Part shown: positions 1 to 6,246 of the stretch, piece by piece
How the letters are laid out: each line of letters opens with the position of its first letter
Position numbering within the stretch: the first letter of the stretch is position 1
DNA from: an uncultured Chthoniobacterales bacterium
GTDB lineage: Bacteria > Verrucomicrobiota > Verrucomicrobiae > Chthoniobacterales > UBA10450
NCBI GenBank assembly: GCA_955652855.1
Contig: CATPCN010000028.1
Location: forward strand, 1 to 9,832
DNA length: 9,832 bases
Reading direction: 5' to 3'
Made by a program: the position numbers and the translations under genes
The notes under the pieces: generated by a model
Seen by the model: the letters and a program-made list of their open reading frames with translations, nothing else
Told to the model about the DNA's origin: nothing
The model's database searches: none

Positions 1-304
1 GCACGCCGCCGAAGTAATGAACGTTGGTGGCGTGGCCTTCCATCTCCTTCAGTTCGAATTCCACTTCCGCTTGCGCAAGCACCTGCTGCTCGTCCACGCC
101 AACGATGCGCGACTTTTGCCGAAACTTTCCCGAGCCACTGCACCAGCGCGACCAAATGCAAAGCCGCATATAATTGATCGGCAGCGTCGGCGTCGGGATA
201 ACGTTGAGCACGCCGACCAGCGTTTGCATTCCGTTAAATTCGCAGCGCACATCTTCGCAAAGAACCGCACTTTGCAAGTCCGGCAGCATCATTTCCGTCG
301 CCAT
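1..304 (-). CDS. Small conserved protein of unknown function (DUF6941-like), partial at left edge
   Basis: An open frame of 101 codons begins at ATG 304-302 and runs out of the window, so the C-terminus is missing. The N-terminal half reads PDLQSAVLCEDVR, then FNGMQTLVGVLNVIPTP, followed by a tryptophan-containing segment (CIWSRW) and a charged stretch ending FELKEMEGHATNVHYFGG. The pattern 'LCEDVR...N(G)...LVGV' is typical of small uncharacterised bacterial proteins now filed as DUF6941; this is recognition from memory, and no function is known to me. No signal peptide or membrane segment is visible, so it is probably cytoplasmic. It begins 19 bases after the uppP stop on the same strand, so the two are probably co-transcribed. 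No good Shine-Dalgarno is seen. Two further ATGs (codons 5 and 6) are possible starts. Confidence 0.72.
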   Translation of the reverse strand, partial: MATEMMLPDLQSAVLCEDVRCEFNGMQTLVGVLNVIPTPTLPINYMRLCIWSRWCSGSGKFRQKSRIVGVDEQQVLAQAEVEFELKEMEGHATNVHYFGGV

Positions 305-323
305 TTTTTTACAAGATCGACAA

Positions 324-1193
324 TCAGATCACGTGGCGCACCAGTAGCACCAACAGGACGATGCCGAGCGCGATCCGATAAATCGCAAACGGCGCGAAAC
401 CGCGCGCGCGCACCCAGCGCATAAACCAGGCGACGACACCGAGTGCGACGACAAACGATACGACGAAGCCAATCGCGAGCACGATCCACTGATGAGTGTT
501 GACCGCCAACGGCGCCAGATTTCCCTCGAGCGCGGTTTGCCGATTCGGCGCCAGCGTTTTGAGAAGATCGTAGCCGGTCGCGACGATCATCGTCGGCATC
601 GAGAGGAAAAATGAGAACTCGAGGGCCGCGGGTCGCGACATGCCGGCCACTTGTCCCGCCGCAATCGTGCACATTGAGCGCGATGTGCCGGGAAAAACGG
701 CGGACAAAATTTGCACCGCTCCAATCCAGGCCGCTTGCGGCAGGCTCATTTCTTCCATGTGGGTCACGCGCGGCCGTGTGAAAACTGCATCGACGATCCA
801 CATGATAATGCCGCCGAGCAGCAAGGCCCACGACATCACGTAAAGATTTTCCAGGTTTTGTCCGATCTCTTTTCTCAGCGCCCACGCCGGCAAAGCCGTA
901 ATGACGAAAGCGATCATCGTAAGGCTTAGGGGGTGATTGAAAATCGTTCGGTCGCCGCGCTCGCCTCGAGGAAATGTTCGCAGAAATGTCACGATGCGAT
1001 TCCAGAAGTAAACCGGCAGCGCCAGAATCGCGCCCAATTGAATAACAATTGTGTACATCTTCCAAAAGCTGTCGTGAAGATCGAGATGACAAAGCGCCTC
1101 CACGATGCGCAGATGCGCCGTTGAGCTGACCGGCAAAAACTCGGTCAGTCCTTCAACAATCCCGAGAAAGATCGACAATAAGAAATCGCGCAT
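324..1193 (-). CDS. uppP: Undecaprenyl-diphosphatase (UppP/BacA)
   Basis: This membrane enzyme removes a phosphate from undecaprenyl pyrophosphate. It thereby recycles the lipid carrier used for peptidoglycan, O-antigen and other surface polysaccharides. The 289-residue length is close to the usual 265-290. The first family motif is at residues 14-28 (EGLTEFLPVSSTAHL), with E14, E18 and H27 matching the catalytic acidic pair and histidine. The second motif, PGTSRS, is at 168-173 and R172 is the conserved phosphate-binding arginine. Seven to eight hydrophobic segments run along the chain, the last at about 260-288. The ATG lies 5 bases after the stop of a 30-codon P-II-like frame and has no Shine-Dalgarno of its own, so coupling to that frame is possible. 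It follows gmd on the same strand and suits a polysaccharide locus. Low doubt about identity. Confidence 0.97.
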   Translation of the reverse strand: MRDFLLSIFLGIVEGLTEFLPVSSTAHLRIVEALCHLDLHDSFWKMYTIVIQLGAILALPVYFWNRIVTFLRTFPRGERGDRTIFNHPLSLTMIAFVITALPAWALRKEIGQNLENLYVMSWALLLGGIIMWIVDAVFTRPRVTHMEEMSLPQAAWIGAVQILSAVFPGTSRSMCTIAAGQVAGMSRPAALEFSFFLSMPTMIVATGYDLLKTLAPNRQTALEGNLAPLAVNTHQWIVLAIGFVVSFVVALGVVAWFMRWVRARGFAPFAIYRIALGIVLLVLLVRHVI

Positions 1194-1198
1194 CGGGT

Positions 1199-1291
1199 TT
1201 AATTTCTACTTTCTTCGATGCCGATTTCAGCGAGCGCTTCCCTCACGCCCTCCATCTTGAAAAGCTCGAAGATCGTCTCGATTTTTTTCAC
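1199..1291 (-). pseudogene. Truncated P-II (GlnB/GlnK-type) N-terminal fragment, 30 codons
   Basis: A short frame from GTG 1291 to TAA 1199 encodes 30 residues. They begin MKKIETIFELFK and continue with VREALAEIGIE. Against the remembered start of E. coli GlnB ([25 protein letters not shown]), about 16 of the first 26 positions are identical, covering strand beta1 and helix alpha1. The rest of the roughly 112-residue protein, including the T-loop and nucleotide-binding parts, is absent: after 30 residues a stop codon comes 5 bases before the uppP ATG. An in-frame TAG lies a few codons upstream of the GTG, and no Shine-Dalgarno is seen. The simplest reading is a gene relic. A short leader peptide coupled to uppP is the alternative. 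It cannot act as a P-II sensor in this form. Confidence 0.72.
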
Positions 1292-1330
1292 CGCGCCAAA
1301 CTAGCTGCACGCGTGAAAACGTAAATCCTT

Positions 1331-1370
1331 AATTCACTGAATCGCTAATTCGCTAATTGATTCAATTCCG
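1331..1370. repeat. AT-rich degenerate 8-bp tandem array at the 3' end of gmd
   Basis: About five degenerate copies of an 8-base unit resembling AATTCGCT (also seen as AATTCACT, GAATCGCT and AATTGATT) lie head to tail here. The array is strikingly AT-rich for this GC-rich sequence. It covers the last codons of gmd (…LNQLAN-stop), so the C-terminal tail of that protein is encoded by the repeat, and it continues past the stop. No origin or function is evident. Confidence 0.5.
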
Positions 1371-2331
1371 CTTCGACCATTTCGCGCACCAGCTCCGCAA
1401 AAGTCACGCGCGGTTGCCAAGCAAGTGTCTTGCGGATTTTATCCGCGCAACCCACCAGCCGCGCAGGCTCACTGGGCCGATCAAACGACGCATCGTGCTT
1501 GACGTATTTCTTCCACGGGAGATCGACAACTGCGAAGGCCGCTTCGACAAGCTCCCGCACGGAATGTGTTTCGCCCGTCGCCACTACGTAATCGTCGGGG
1601 ATATCGTGCTGTAAAATCAACCACATGGCGCGGACGTAATCTTGTGCGTGTCCCCAATCGCGCCGTCCATCCAAGTTGCCCAGCACAAGATCGACATCGA
1701 GACCTCGAGCAATCCGCGCAGCGGCGCGCGCGATCTTACGTGTCACAAAATTTTCTCCGCGCCGCGGCGATTCGTGATTGTAGAGAATTCCGTTGCACAC
1801 AAAAAGTCCATACGATTGCCGGTAAACGTGCACCAACTGCGTGGCAAAAGCCTTCGCGCAACCGTACGGGCTGGTCGGCCACATTGGCGTTGTCTCGGTT
1901 TGCGGCGTCTCGCTTGCGTTGCCGAAAACCTCCGAACTGGACGCGTGATAAAAACGCACCGGCTCCGGTTGATCGCGCGCGATCTCGAGCAAACGGAGCG
2001 TCGCCATTCCCGCTTCGTCGCAAGTTGATTCGGGAATTTCGAAACTCAGTCCTACGTGGCTTTGGCCGGCGAGGTGATAAAGCTCAGTCGGACGTACCTC
2101 GCGAAAAATTCGGCGCAAAGTCGTGTCATCGGAAAGATCGCCGTAATGAAGGAACAAGCTTTTGCCGTAAATCTTGTCGTCGCGACGCAAATGTTCGATA
2201 CGCGAGCGGAGTAAATTGCTCGTGCGACGCAAAACGCCGTGTACCGCATAACATTTTCCCAAAAGCAGTTCGGTCAAGTACGAGCCGTCCTGACCGGTGA
2301 TGCCGGTAATGAGCGCAATCTTCTCAACCAT
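1345..2331 (-). CDS. gmd: GDP-mannose 4,6-dehydratase
   Basis: This cytoplasmic extended short-chain dehydrogenase/reductase turns GDP-D-mannose into GDP-4-keto-6-deoxy-D-mannose, the branch point to GDP-fucose, GDP-rhamnose and GDP-perosamine. The 328 residues show the nucleotide-binding motif GITGQDGSYL at 10-19. The serine-glutamate block SSSEVFG is at 131-137, with E134 and a Ser at 132 where E. coli has Thr. The YxxxK pair is Y156/K160, and the Gmd signature NHESPRRGENFVTRKI is at 185-200. Arg/Lys-rich substrate-binding segments follow. Length is within the 320-370 range of the family. Start ATG 2331 is preceded by AAGAG, part of which is folded into a hairpin (2339-2358), so translation may be controlled. 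It is divergent from the flippase and upstream of uppP. No fucose synthetase gene is in the window, so the final sugar cannot be named. Confidence 0.97.
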   Translation of the reverse strand: MVEKIALITGITGQDGSYLTELLLGKCYAVHGVLRRTSNLLRSRIEHLRRDDKIYGKSLFLHYGDLSDDTTLRRIFREVRPTELYHLAGQSHVGLSFEIPESTCDEAGMATLRLLEIARDQPEPVRFYHASSSEVFGNASETPQTETTPMWPTSPYGCAKAFATQLVHVYRQSYGLFVCNGILYNHESPRRGENFVTRKIARAAARIARGLDVDLVLGNLDGRRDWGHAQDYVRAMWLILQHDIPDDYVVATGETHSVRELVEAAFAVVDLPWKKYVKHDASFDRPSEPARLVGCADKIRKTLAWQPRVTFAELVREMVEAELNQLAN

Positions 2332-2338
2332 GTTTATC

Positions 2339-2358
2339 TCTTGATCGAAAGATCAAGA
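2339..2358 (-). promoter_or_regulatory. Perfect 8-bp inverted repeat with 4-base loop overlapping the gmd ribosome-binding site
   Basis: On the plus strand the arms TCTTGATC and GATCAAGA flank a GAAA loop; in gmd mRNA the loop reads UUUC. The 3' arm in the mRNA ends in AAGA, which together with the next G forms the only Shine-Dalgarno-like sequence (AAGAG) before the gmd ATG, 7 bases downstream of the stem. Pairing would hide most of it. At the DNA level the same palindrome could be an operator for a dimeric repressor in the divergent gmd/flippase control region. There is no U-run, so it is not a classical terminator. Confidence 0.55.
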
Positions 2359-2422
2359 TCATCCATCCGCGATGCGCGCTGTTCGCACAAGAGCGGAATG
2401 ATGACTTGCCCGGTCAATGCGC

Positions 2423-2428
2423 TATAAT
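2423..2428 (+). promoter_or_regulatory. Sigma-70-type -10 box for the flippase gene
   Basis: The sequence is a perfect TATAAT. It would start transcription near 2435, giving an untranslated leader of about 37 bases before GTG 2472. No good -35 box sits 16-18 bases upstream, so the promoter would be weak or need an activator. The surrounding GCTATAATT is repeated before the iron-sulfur carrier gene at 8117-8124. Confidence 0.55.
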
Positions 2429-2461
2429 TCGCCGCTTGGTCCGAAAAATCCGACGTCTGCT

Positions 2462-2465
2462 GGAG
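2462..2465 (+). promoter_or_regulatory. Shine-Dalgarno GGAG deciding the flippase start
   Basis: GGAG followed by a 6-base spacer precedes GTG 2472. A TTG at 2406 in the same frame would add 22 residues but lies upstream of the -10 box and lacks a ribosome-binding site, so GTG 2472 is preferred. Confidence 0.6.
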
Positions 2466-2471
2466 TTGGGC

Positions 2472-3824
2472 GTGAGTCGCATCTCGCCGCAAGATCAACG
2501 TGCACGCCGTGCGCGCAGCGTCGTGCAGGGAACGGCTTCCGCTCTCGCCGGGCGCATTGTCGGATTTGCTGTCGGCATTATCACGATCCCGCTGACGGTG
2601 CGATATCTGGGCGGCGAACGTTACGGCATCTGGATCACGATCAGCACCACGCTCACGTTCCTGAGTTTCACCGATTTCGGTTTGACCAACAGCATGACGA
2701 ACGCGCTCGGCCGCGCTTACGGCGAAGAAGATCGACATGCCGCGCGGCGCTACGTTTCGTCAGCGTTCTTTGTTTTGTGCGCGATCGCCGTGGTCGTCTT
2801 CGTCATTGTCGGAATTTCCGTTCCGCGGTTGGCTGGGTTTCTTTTTTCGAATGCGCGCGATGCCGCGTTGCGGTCGGAAATTGTGTCTGCGCTCACGATC
2901 GCGGTCGCCATCTTCGCGCTCAATTTTCCGCTGCTCACCGTCAACCGCGTGCTCGCCGCCCATCAGGAATCGGCCATCGCGAATCTTTGGCTGATGGCGG
3001 CGAACATCGCGAACCTTGTCGCCATCCTCGCCGTCATTTGGTTTCACGGCGGACTGCCGTGGTTGGTGTTGGGTTGTTCCGGCCTCGGTTTCCTCATTAA
3101 CGCGGCCAGCGCGATCTGGCTCTTCGAGTTTTACAAACCCTGGCTGCAACCGTCGCCACGCGCGGTGGATCGACATGTGGTGCGCGAACTTTTTTCCGCC
3201 GGCTGGAAATTCTTTGTGATCGGCACGGCTTGGATGATCAATTCGCAAACGGACAATCTCGTCATCGCGCACTTTCTCGGCGCGTCGCGCGTCACGCCTT
3301 ACAACGTCACGTTCCGTTTATTCGCCATGGCCACGATAGTGCAAACGCTGGCCATTCCATCGCTTTGGCCGGCTTACACCGAAGCGTTTGCGCAAAAGGA
3401 CTTCGATTGGATCCGGCGAATTTTTCGCTCCAACTTCACCTGGAGTTTTGTCATGGCACTCGGGATCGCGATCGTTCTCGTGATTTTCGGACGACCGATC
3501 ATTCGCTTTTGGGCAGGGGCGGCGGCCGTGCCGTCGTTCTCCGCGCTCGTCTGGATGGCGCTGTGGAACGTGATGCTCTCGCACCTTTACGTGGCAAGCA
3601 CATTGCTCAACGCCACTGGACATCTTAAAGGAATGACGATCTACGGAACGATCACCGCCATCTTGAATTTGGTATTGTCGATCATACTCGTGAAAATTTA
3701 TGGCATCTCCGGCGTCATCGCCGCCACCGTCATCGCGTTCGCCGTCGCCAATTACATCCCGAGTTTTCTCGAAGTGCGGAGCGTTTTCCGAAATTTTCGG
3801 CCAACAGAACATGAAGCTCGCTGA
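2472..3824 (+). CDS. Wzx-like polysaccharide/oligosaccharide flippase (MOP superfamily)
   Basis: This is a polytopic inner-membrane protein of 450 residues from GTG 2472, the usual size for this family. About twelve hydrophobic segments can be traced. The first follows a basic N-terminus (QDQRARRARSVVQG) and leads into the family-typical stretch IPLTVRYLGGERYGIW, in which a conserved Gly-Tyr-Gly pattern follows the first helix. The next part, DFGLTNSMTNALGRAYGEED, is also characteristic. Members move lipid-linked sugar repeat units across the inner membrane before polymerisation. The substrate cannot be read from the sequence, but divergent gmd and convergent GDP-mannose 3,5-epimerase suggest units containing mannose-derived sugars (inference). 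It ends in basic residues. Two small open frames begin at and just after its stop codon. Confidence 0.9.
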   Translation: MSRISPQDQRARRARSVVQGTASALAGRIVGFAVGIITIPLTVRYLGGERYGIWITISTTLTFLSFTDFGLTNSMTNALGRAYGEEDRHAARRYVSSAFFVLCAIAVVVFVIVGISVPRLAGFLFSNARDAALRSEIVSALTIAVAIFALNFPLLTVNRVLAAHQESAIANLWLMAANIANLVAILAVIWFHGGLPWLVLGCSGLGFLINAASAIWLFEFYKPWLQPSPRAVDRHVVRELFSAGWKFFVIGTAWMINSQTDNLVIAHFLGASRVTPYNVTFRLFAMATIVQTLAIPSLWPAYTEAFAQKDFDWIRRIFRSNFTWSFVMALGIAIVLVIFGRPIIRFWAGAAAVPSFSALVWMALWNVMLSHLYVASTLLNATGHLKGMTIYGTITAILNLVLSIILVKIYGISGVIAATVIAFAVANYIPSFLEVRSVFRNFRPTEHEAR

Positions 3825-3867
3825 CGTCGAAGCAATTAAGGAAATTGTTGGATATTCGAAACGATGA
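3811..3867 (+). CDS. 18-codon open frame overlapping the flippase 3' end
   Basis: ATG 3811 lies 14 bases inside the end of the flippase gene in another frame. The peptide starts MKLADVEAIKEIV and ends at TGA 3865-3867, whose bases overlap the ATG at 3864 of the next frame as ATGA. Such overlaps are typical of translational coupling. The peptide has a plausible amphipathic helix but no recognisable family. It may be the N-terminus of a gene whose remainder is lost or frame-shifted, or a chance frame. Confidence 0.25.
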   Translation: MKLADVEAIKEIVGYSKR

Positions 3868-4103
3868 GCGCGCCAACGGTTAAGCCGATCTCTCCCGAAG
3901 ACCGCAAGCTTTGGGAAAGGCACAACATTGACACGCTGCGCGAGTGGCGCGCTCGATTCACGGCGGCAAACCGCCAGACCCACCGTCCGACCGGCAAAAG
4001 CAAAAACAGTCGCGGCTCCGTCCACTCTAGATCGTCGCCTTCTGCAATTCCTGGATTTGAATCCAGTGATAGGTGCGCTCCAGCCCATCGCGTAAACGAG
4101 TAG
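3864..4103 (+). CDS. Small open frame of unknown function, possibly a gene remnant
   Basis: This is a 79-codon frame starting at an ATGA overlap with the preceding 18-codon frame. The first 45 or so residues look protein-like (ISPEDRKLWERHNIDTLREW), with charged residues and codon third positions rich in G and C like the neighbours. The last 26 codons run antisense over the end of the GDP-mannose 3,5-epimerase gene and are probably not meaningful. I recognise no family. The stretch 3868-4026 holds nothing else that I can identify, neither a hairpin terminator nor a credible frame on the minus strand. It may be the broken beginning of a gene once downstream of the flippase. Confidence 0.3.
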   Translation: MSAPTVKPISPEDRKLWERHNIDTLREWRARFTAANRQTHRPTGKSKNSRGSVHSRSSPSAIPGFESSDRCAPAHRVNE

Positions 4104-5014
4104 ATGGTTCCCAGTCAAAAAATTCGCGGATGAGTTTGTTGTCGCTGTTGCGCCCGTTGACGCCTTTGGGCGCGGACAAATTGTAGCGGCGTTTCAATTT
4201 CACGCCGGCGATCTCTTCAACAAGATCGACAAGTTTATTGATCGAGACTAATTCACTGCTGCCAAGATTTAGCGGATCGACATATTCGCCGTTCATGATC
4301 ATCTGCGTACCCTTTACGCAATCGTCGATCCACATGAAACTGCGCGTTTGATGACCGTCGCCCCAGACTTCGATCTCATGTTTTTCCGGAGCGTTTCGCT
4401 TCAATGACTTTGCGGCAGATCGCGGCCGGCGCTTTTTCCCGGCCGCCATCGTAAGTGCCCTGCGGGCCGTAGACGTTGTGATAACGGGCGATGCGCGTGA
4501 TCATGCCGAAATCTTCGCGAAAATGACGGCACATTCTTTCGCTGAATAGTTTCTCCCAGCCGTAGCCGTCCTCGGGCATGGCCGGATATGCATCTTCTTC
4601 TTTCAACGCAGTCACGTTTGGATCGGTCTGTTTGTCGGCGGCGTAAGCACAGGCCGATGATGCGTAGAAAAACCTGTCGATCTTCGCATCCTTCGCGGCC
4701 ATGAGCAGATGCGTGTTGATGAGCACGCTCAACATGCAAAGCGCTTTGTTTTGTTCGATAAAACCCATGCCGCCCATGTCGGCGGCCAAATTATAAACGA
4801 CCTTCGCGCCACTGACCGCTTGCGCGCAGGCTTCGCATTCGCGCAGATCGAGCTGCATGTTTTCGGCCTCGGGAAATATTTGGAACCATTCCTTCACCGG
4901 TTTGACATCGACGGCTCGAATGTTTCCACCTTGTCGAAGAAGATCCGCGACAAGATGTCCGCCGATGAATCCGCCGGCGCCACAAACAACGATTTTTTCC
5001 GATGTCATCTCCAC
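4027..5014 (-). pseudogene. GDP-mannose 3,5-epimerase gene split by a single-base frameshift
   Basis: The enzyme converts GDP-D-mannose to GDP-L-galactose (and GDP-L-gulose). Residues numbered from GTG 5014 (ATG 5008 is equally possible) show the nucleotide-binding G12xxG15xxG18, AADMGGMGFI at 77-86, SSAC with C122, Y151/K155 in the YxxxK motif and GGREKAPAA with K194. C122, Y151, K155 and K194 each sit exactly 23 positions before the catalytic C145, Y174, K178 and K217 that I recall for the Arabidopsis enzyme. Frame one stops after 212 residues. The other frame carries on with HEIEVWGDGHQTRSF, then GRNSDNKLI, to a stop at 4027. The break is a run of five A (plus-strand T 4381-4385) where four would keep the frame; the restored product is about 328 residues, normal for bacterial members. 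It is either a real mutation or a sequencing error. The neighbours point to surface polysaccharide synthesis. Confidence 0.9.
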
Positions 5015-5057
5015 AAATAAGAGCGGGTAACGTGCCCGGCGGGCAGTCCGCTCGCAA

Positions 5058-5232
5058 CTAGTATCGTTTTCCGGGCAATTGCAGGGAGGCGCGCATCACA
5101 AACAGCGGATTGTAGATGAGGTAACGCCGCCACAACCGCGTACTCCGCCATGAAACGCTCCTGCTTTGGCATGCCCATTCCCACCCAGAAACCTTTTCTA
5201 CTTCCATCTGCACGCAGCGAGTTTATCACAGC
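5058..5232 (-). pseudogene. Relic of a WecG/TagA/CpsF-family glycosyltransferase
   Basis: Two pieces of the C-terminal third of this family lie side by side in different frames. The first (5193-5138) encodes GFWVGMGMPKQERFMAEY, matching the family's conserved VGLGxPKQE motif. The second (5135-5058) encodes LWRRYLIYNPLFV and ends in a normal-looking stop, matching the family's C-terminal RLWRRY-L-NP segment. The roughly 40 residues that usually separate them (the region with GVGAAFDF and the tryptophan-rich part) are missing, and so is the first two thirds of the protein; the opposite-strand GH113 gene begins where it should be. The family transfers N-acetylmannosaminuronate or similar sugars onto lipid-linked acceptors. 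This copy cannot be functional. It ends 44 bases before the epimerase start, which suggests the two were once an operon. Confidence 0.75.
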
Positions 5233-5235
5233 GTG

Positions 5236-6246
5236 ATGCAGGCGCACCGGCCATTGTCGATCTTGTTCGCGACAGCGTTTGCGTTTGTTGCGCAATTTTG
5301 TCGGGCGGAGAGCGCGACATCCTTCAAAGGCGTGACCGTTTCCTGTCAGACGTGGGGCATCGAATGGCAAATGCCGGAGATGACGGCGACGCTCGATGAA
5401 TTGAAGTCGTTAGGCGCAAACAGCATCGCTATCCATCCTTACGCGCAAATTCATAACGACGGTCACGTCACGTTCCGCAAGATCGACAATAACAAACACA
5501 TTACCGTGCCGCTCGATTGGGCGCGCGACCGCGGCATGTCGGTCATGCTCGTGCCGCACGTCGCTTACTGGGGCTCGAAGTTTAGCTGGCGCGGCGAAAT
5601 CAATTTCGATCGCGCGGAGGAATGGGACCGCTTTTTCGCCGATTACGAAGCATGGATCATTGAGATGTCACGCGTCGCCGAGGAACATCACGCCGCGGTT
5701 CTTTGCATCGGCCTCGAATTCACTTACGCGCAAAAGTTTGAGGATCACTGGCGCAAGATCATCCACGCAGTGCGCGAAGTTTATCACGGCAAGCTGACGT
5801 ATGGAGCGAACTGGGGCGAATACACCGATGTGAAATTTTGGGATTCGCTCGATTACATCGGCGTGCTCGCTTATTTTCCGCTCACAAAAGCTGTCGATCC
5901 AAGCACAACGGAAATTTCCGCGGCATGGGAAAAGCGTTGCGCGGAACTGGAAAAGTTTTCACGCCGTAACGGCGGCAAACAATTTCTCTTTACCGAAATC
6001 GGTTACAATGAAAACGCGCGCGCCGCGGCTGAGCCGTGGGCATTTGCGACAGGCGGCGAACACGCGACGGAAATTCAGGAGCGCTGCATCGACGCGGCTC
6101 TTGCTCTGACTGGTAAACATCCTTGTCTCGCCGGAATGTTTTGGTGGAAATGGTTTCCAGAATTGCCTAACGACGAGAAGGAAAACTACTGTTTGCAAAC
6201 GCCCGCGATCAAAGCGCTCATCGCAAAACATTGGAAGAGCGACTAA
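5236..6246 (+). CDS. Secreted glycoside hydrolase, GH113-like (candidate beta-1,4-mannanase)
   Basis: The 336-residue product from ATG 5236 starts with a signal-peptide-like segment: a short basic N-terminus, hydrophobic residues about 8-20, and possible cleavage after CRA (22-24). A TIM-barrel hydrolase follows: GVTVSCQTWGIEW at 32-44, IAIHPYAQI at 64-72, and VMLVPHVAYWG at 103-113. CIGLEFT at 157-163 has E161 as likely acid/base, and FLFTEIGY at 250-257 has E254 as likely nucleophile. A C-terminal FWWKWFPEL (302-310) completes the aromatic substrate-site pattern. This layout fits GH113, whose characterised members cut beta-1,4-mannan; the activity here is inferred. A GTG at 5233 is an alternative start, and no Shine-Dalgarno is visible. 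Its stop overlaps the mutL stop by 4 bases, tail to tail. Placed beside GDP-mannose enzymes, it may trim or release the cell's own polysaccharide or feed on external mannan. Confidence 0.85.
   Translation: MQAHRPLSILFATAFAFVAQFCRAESATSFKGVTVSCQTWGIEWQMPEMTATLDELKSLGANSIAIHPYAQIHNDGHVTFRKIDNNKHITVPLDWARDRGMSVMLVPHVAYWGSKFSWRGEINFDRAEEWDRFFADYEAWIIEMSRVAEEHHAAVLCIGLEFTYAQKFEDHWRKIIHAVREVYHGKLTYGANWGEYTDVKFWDSLDYIGVLAYFPLTKAVDPSTTEISAAWEKRCAELEKFSRRNGGKQFLFTEIGYNENARAAAEPWAFATGGEHATEIQERCIDAALALTGKHPCLAGMFWWKWFPELPNDEKENYCLQTPAIKALIAKHWKSD

Noticed and set aside
289..1092. A 267-codon minus-strand frame overlapping uppP
   Set aside because: It lies in another phase of the uppP gene, is rich in Arg and Ser without domain pattern, and the uppP frame carries every family motif.
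1308..1315. Palindrome CACGCGTG between gmd and the P-II fragment
   Set aside because: Eight bases in GC-rich sequence are easily found by chance, and no second copy or U-run supports an operator or terminator.
1566..2300. A 244-codon plus-strand frame opposite gmd
   Set aside because: It is an Arg/Cys-rich antisense shadow of gmd without recognisable motifs; gmd is unambiguous.
2406..2471. Extended flippase N-terminus from TTG 2406
   Set aside because: This start precedes the TATAAT at 2423 and has no Shine-Dalgarno, while GTG 2472 has GGAG at 6-base spacing.
4375..4390. Programmed -1 ribosomal frameshift in the epimerase gene
   Set aside because: The needed change is +1, the A-run has five bases with no X-XXY-YYZ heptamer in the right phase, and no stimulatory structure is evident.
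5005..5370. A 121-codon minus-strand frame read as one intact small protein
   Set aside because: Only its middle part (the GMGMPKQE block) matches a family. It then runs out of phase with the rest of that family, and its first half is antisense to the GH113 gene. It is better described as a relic.
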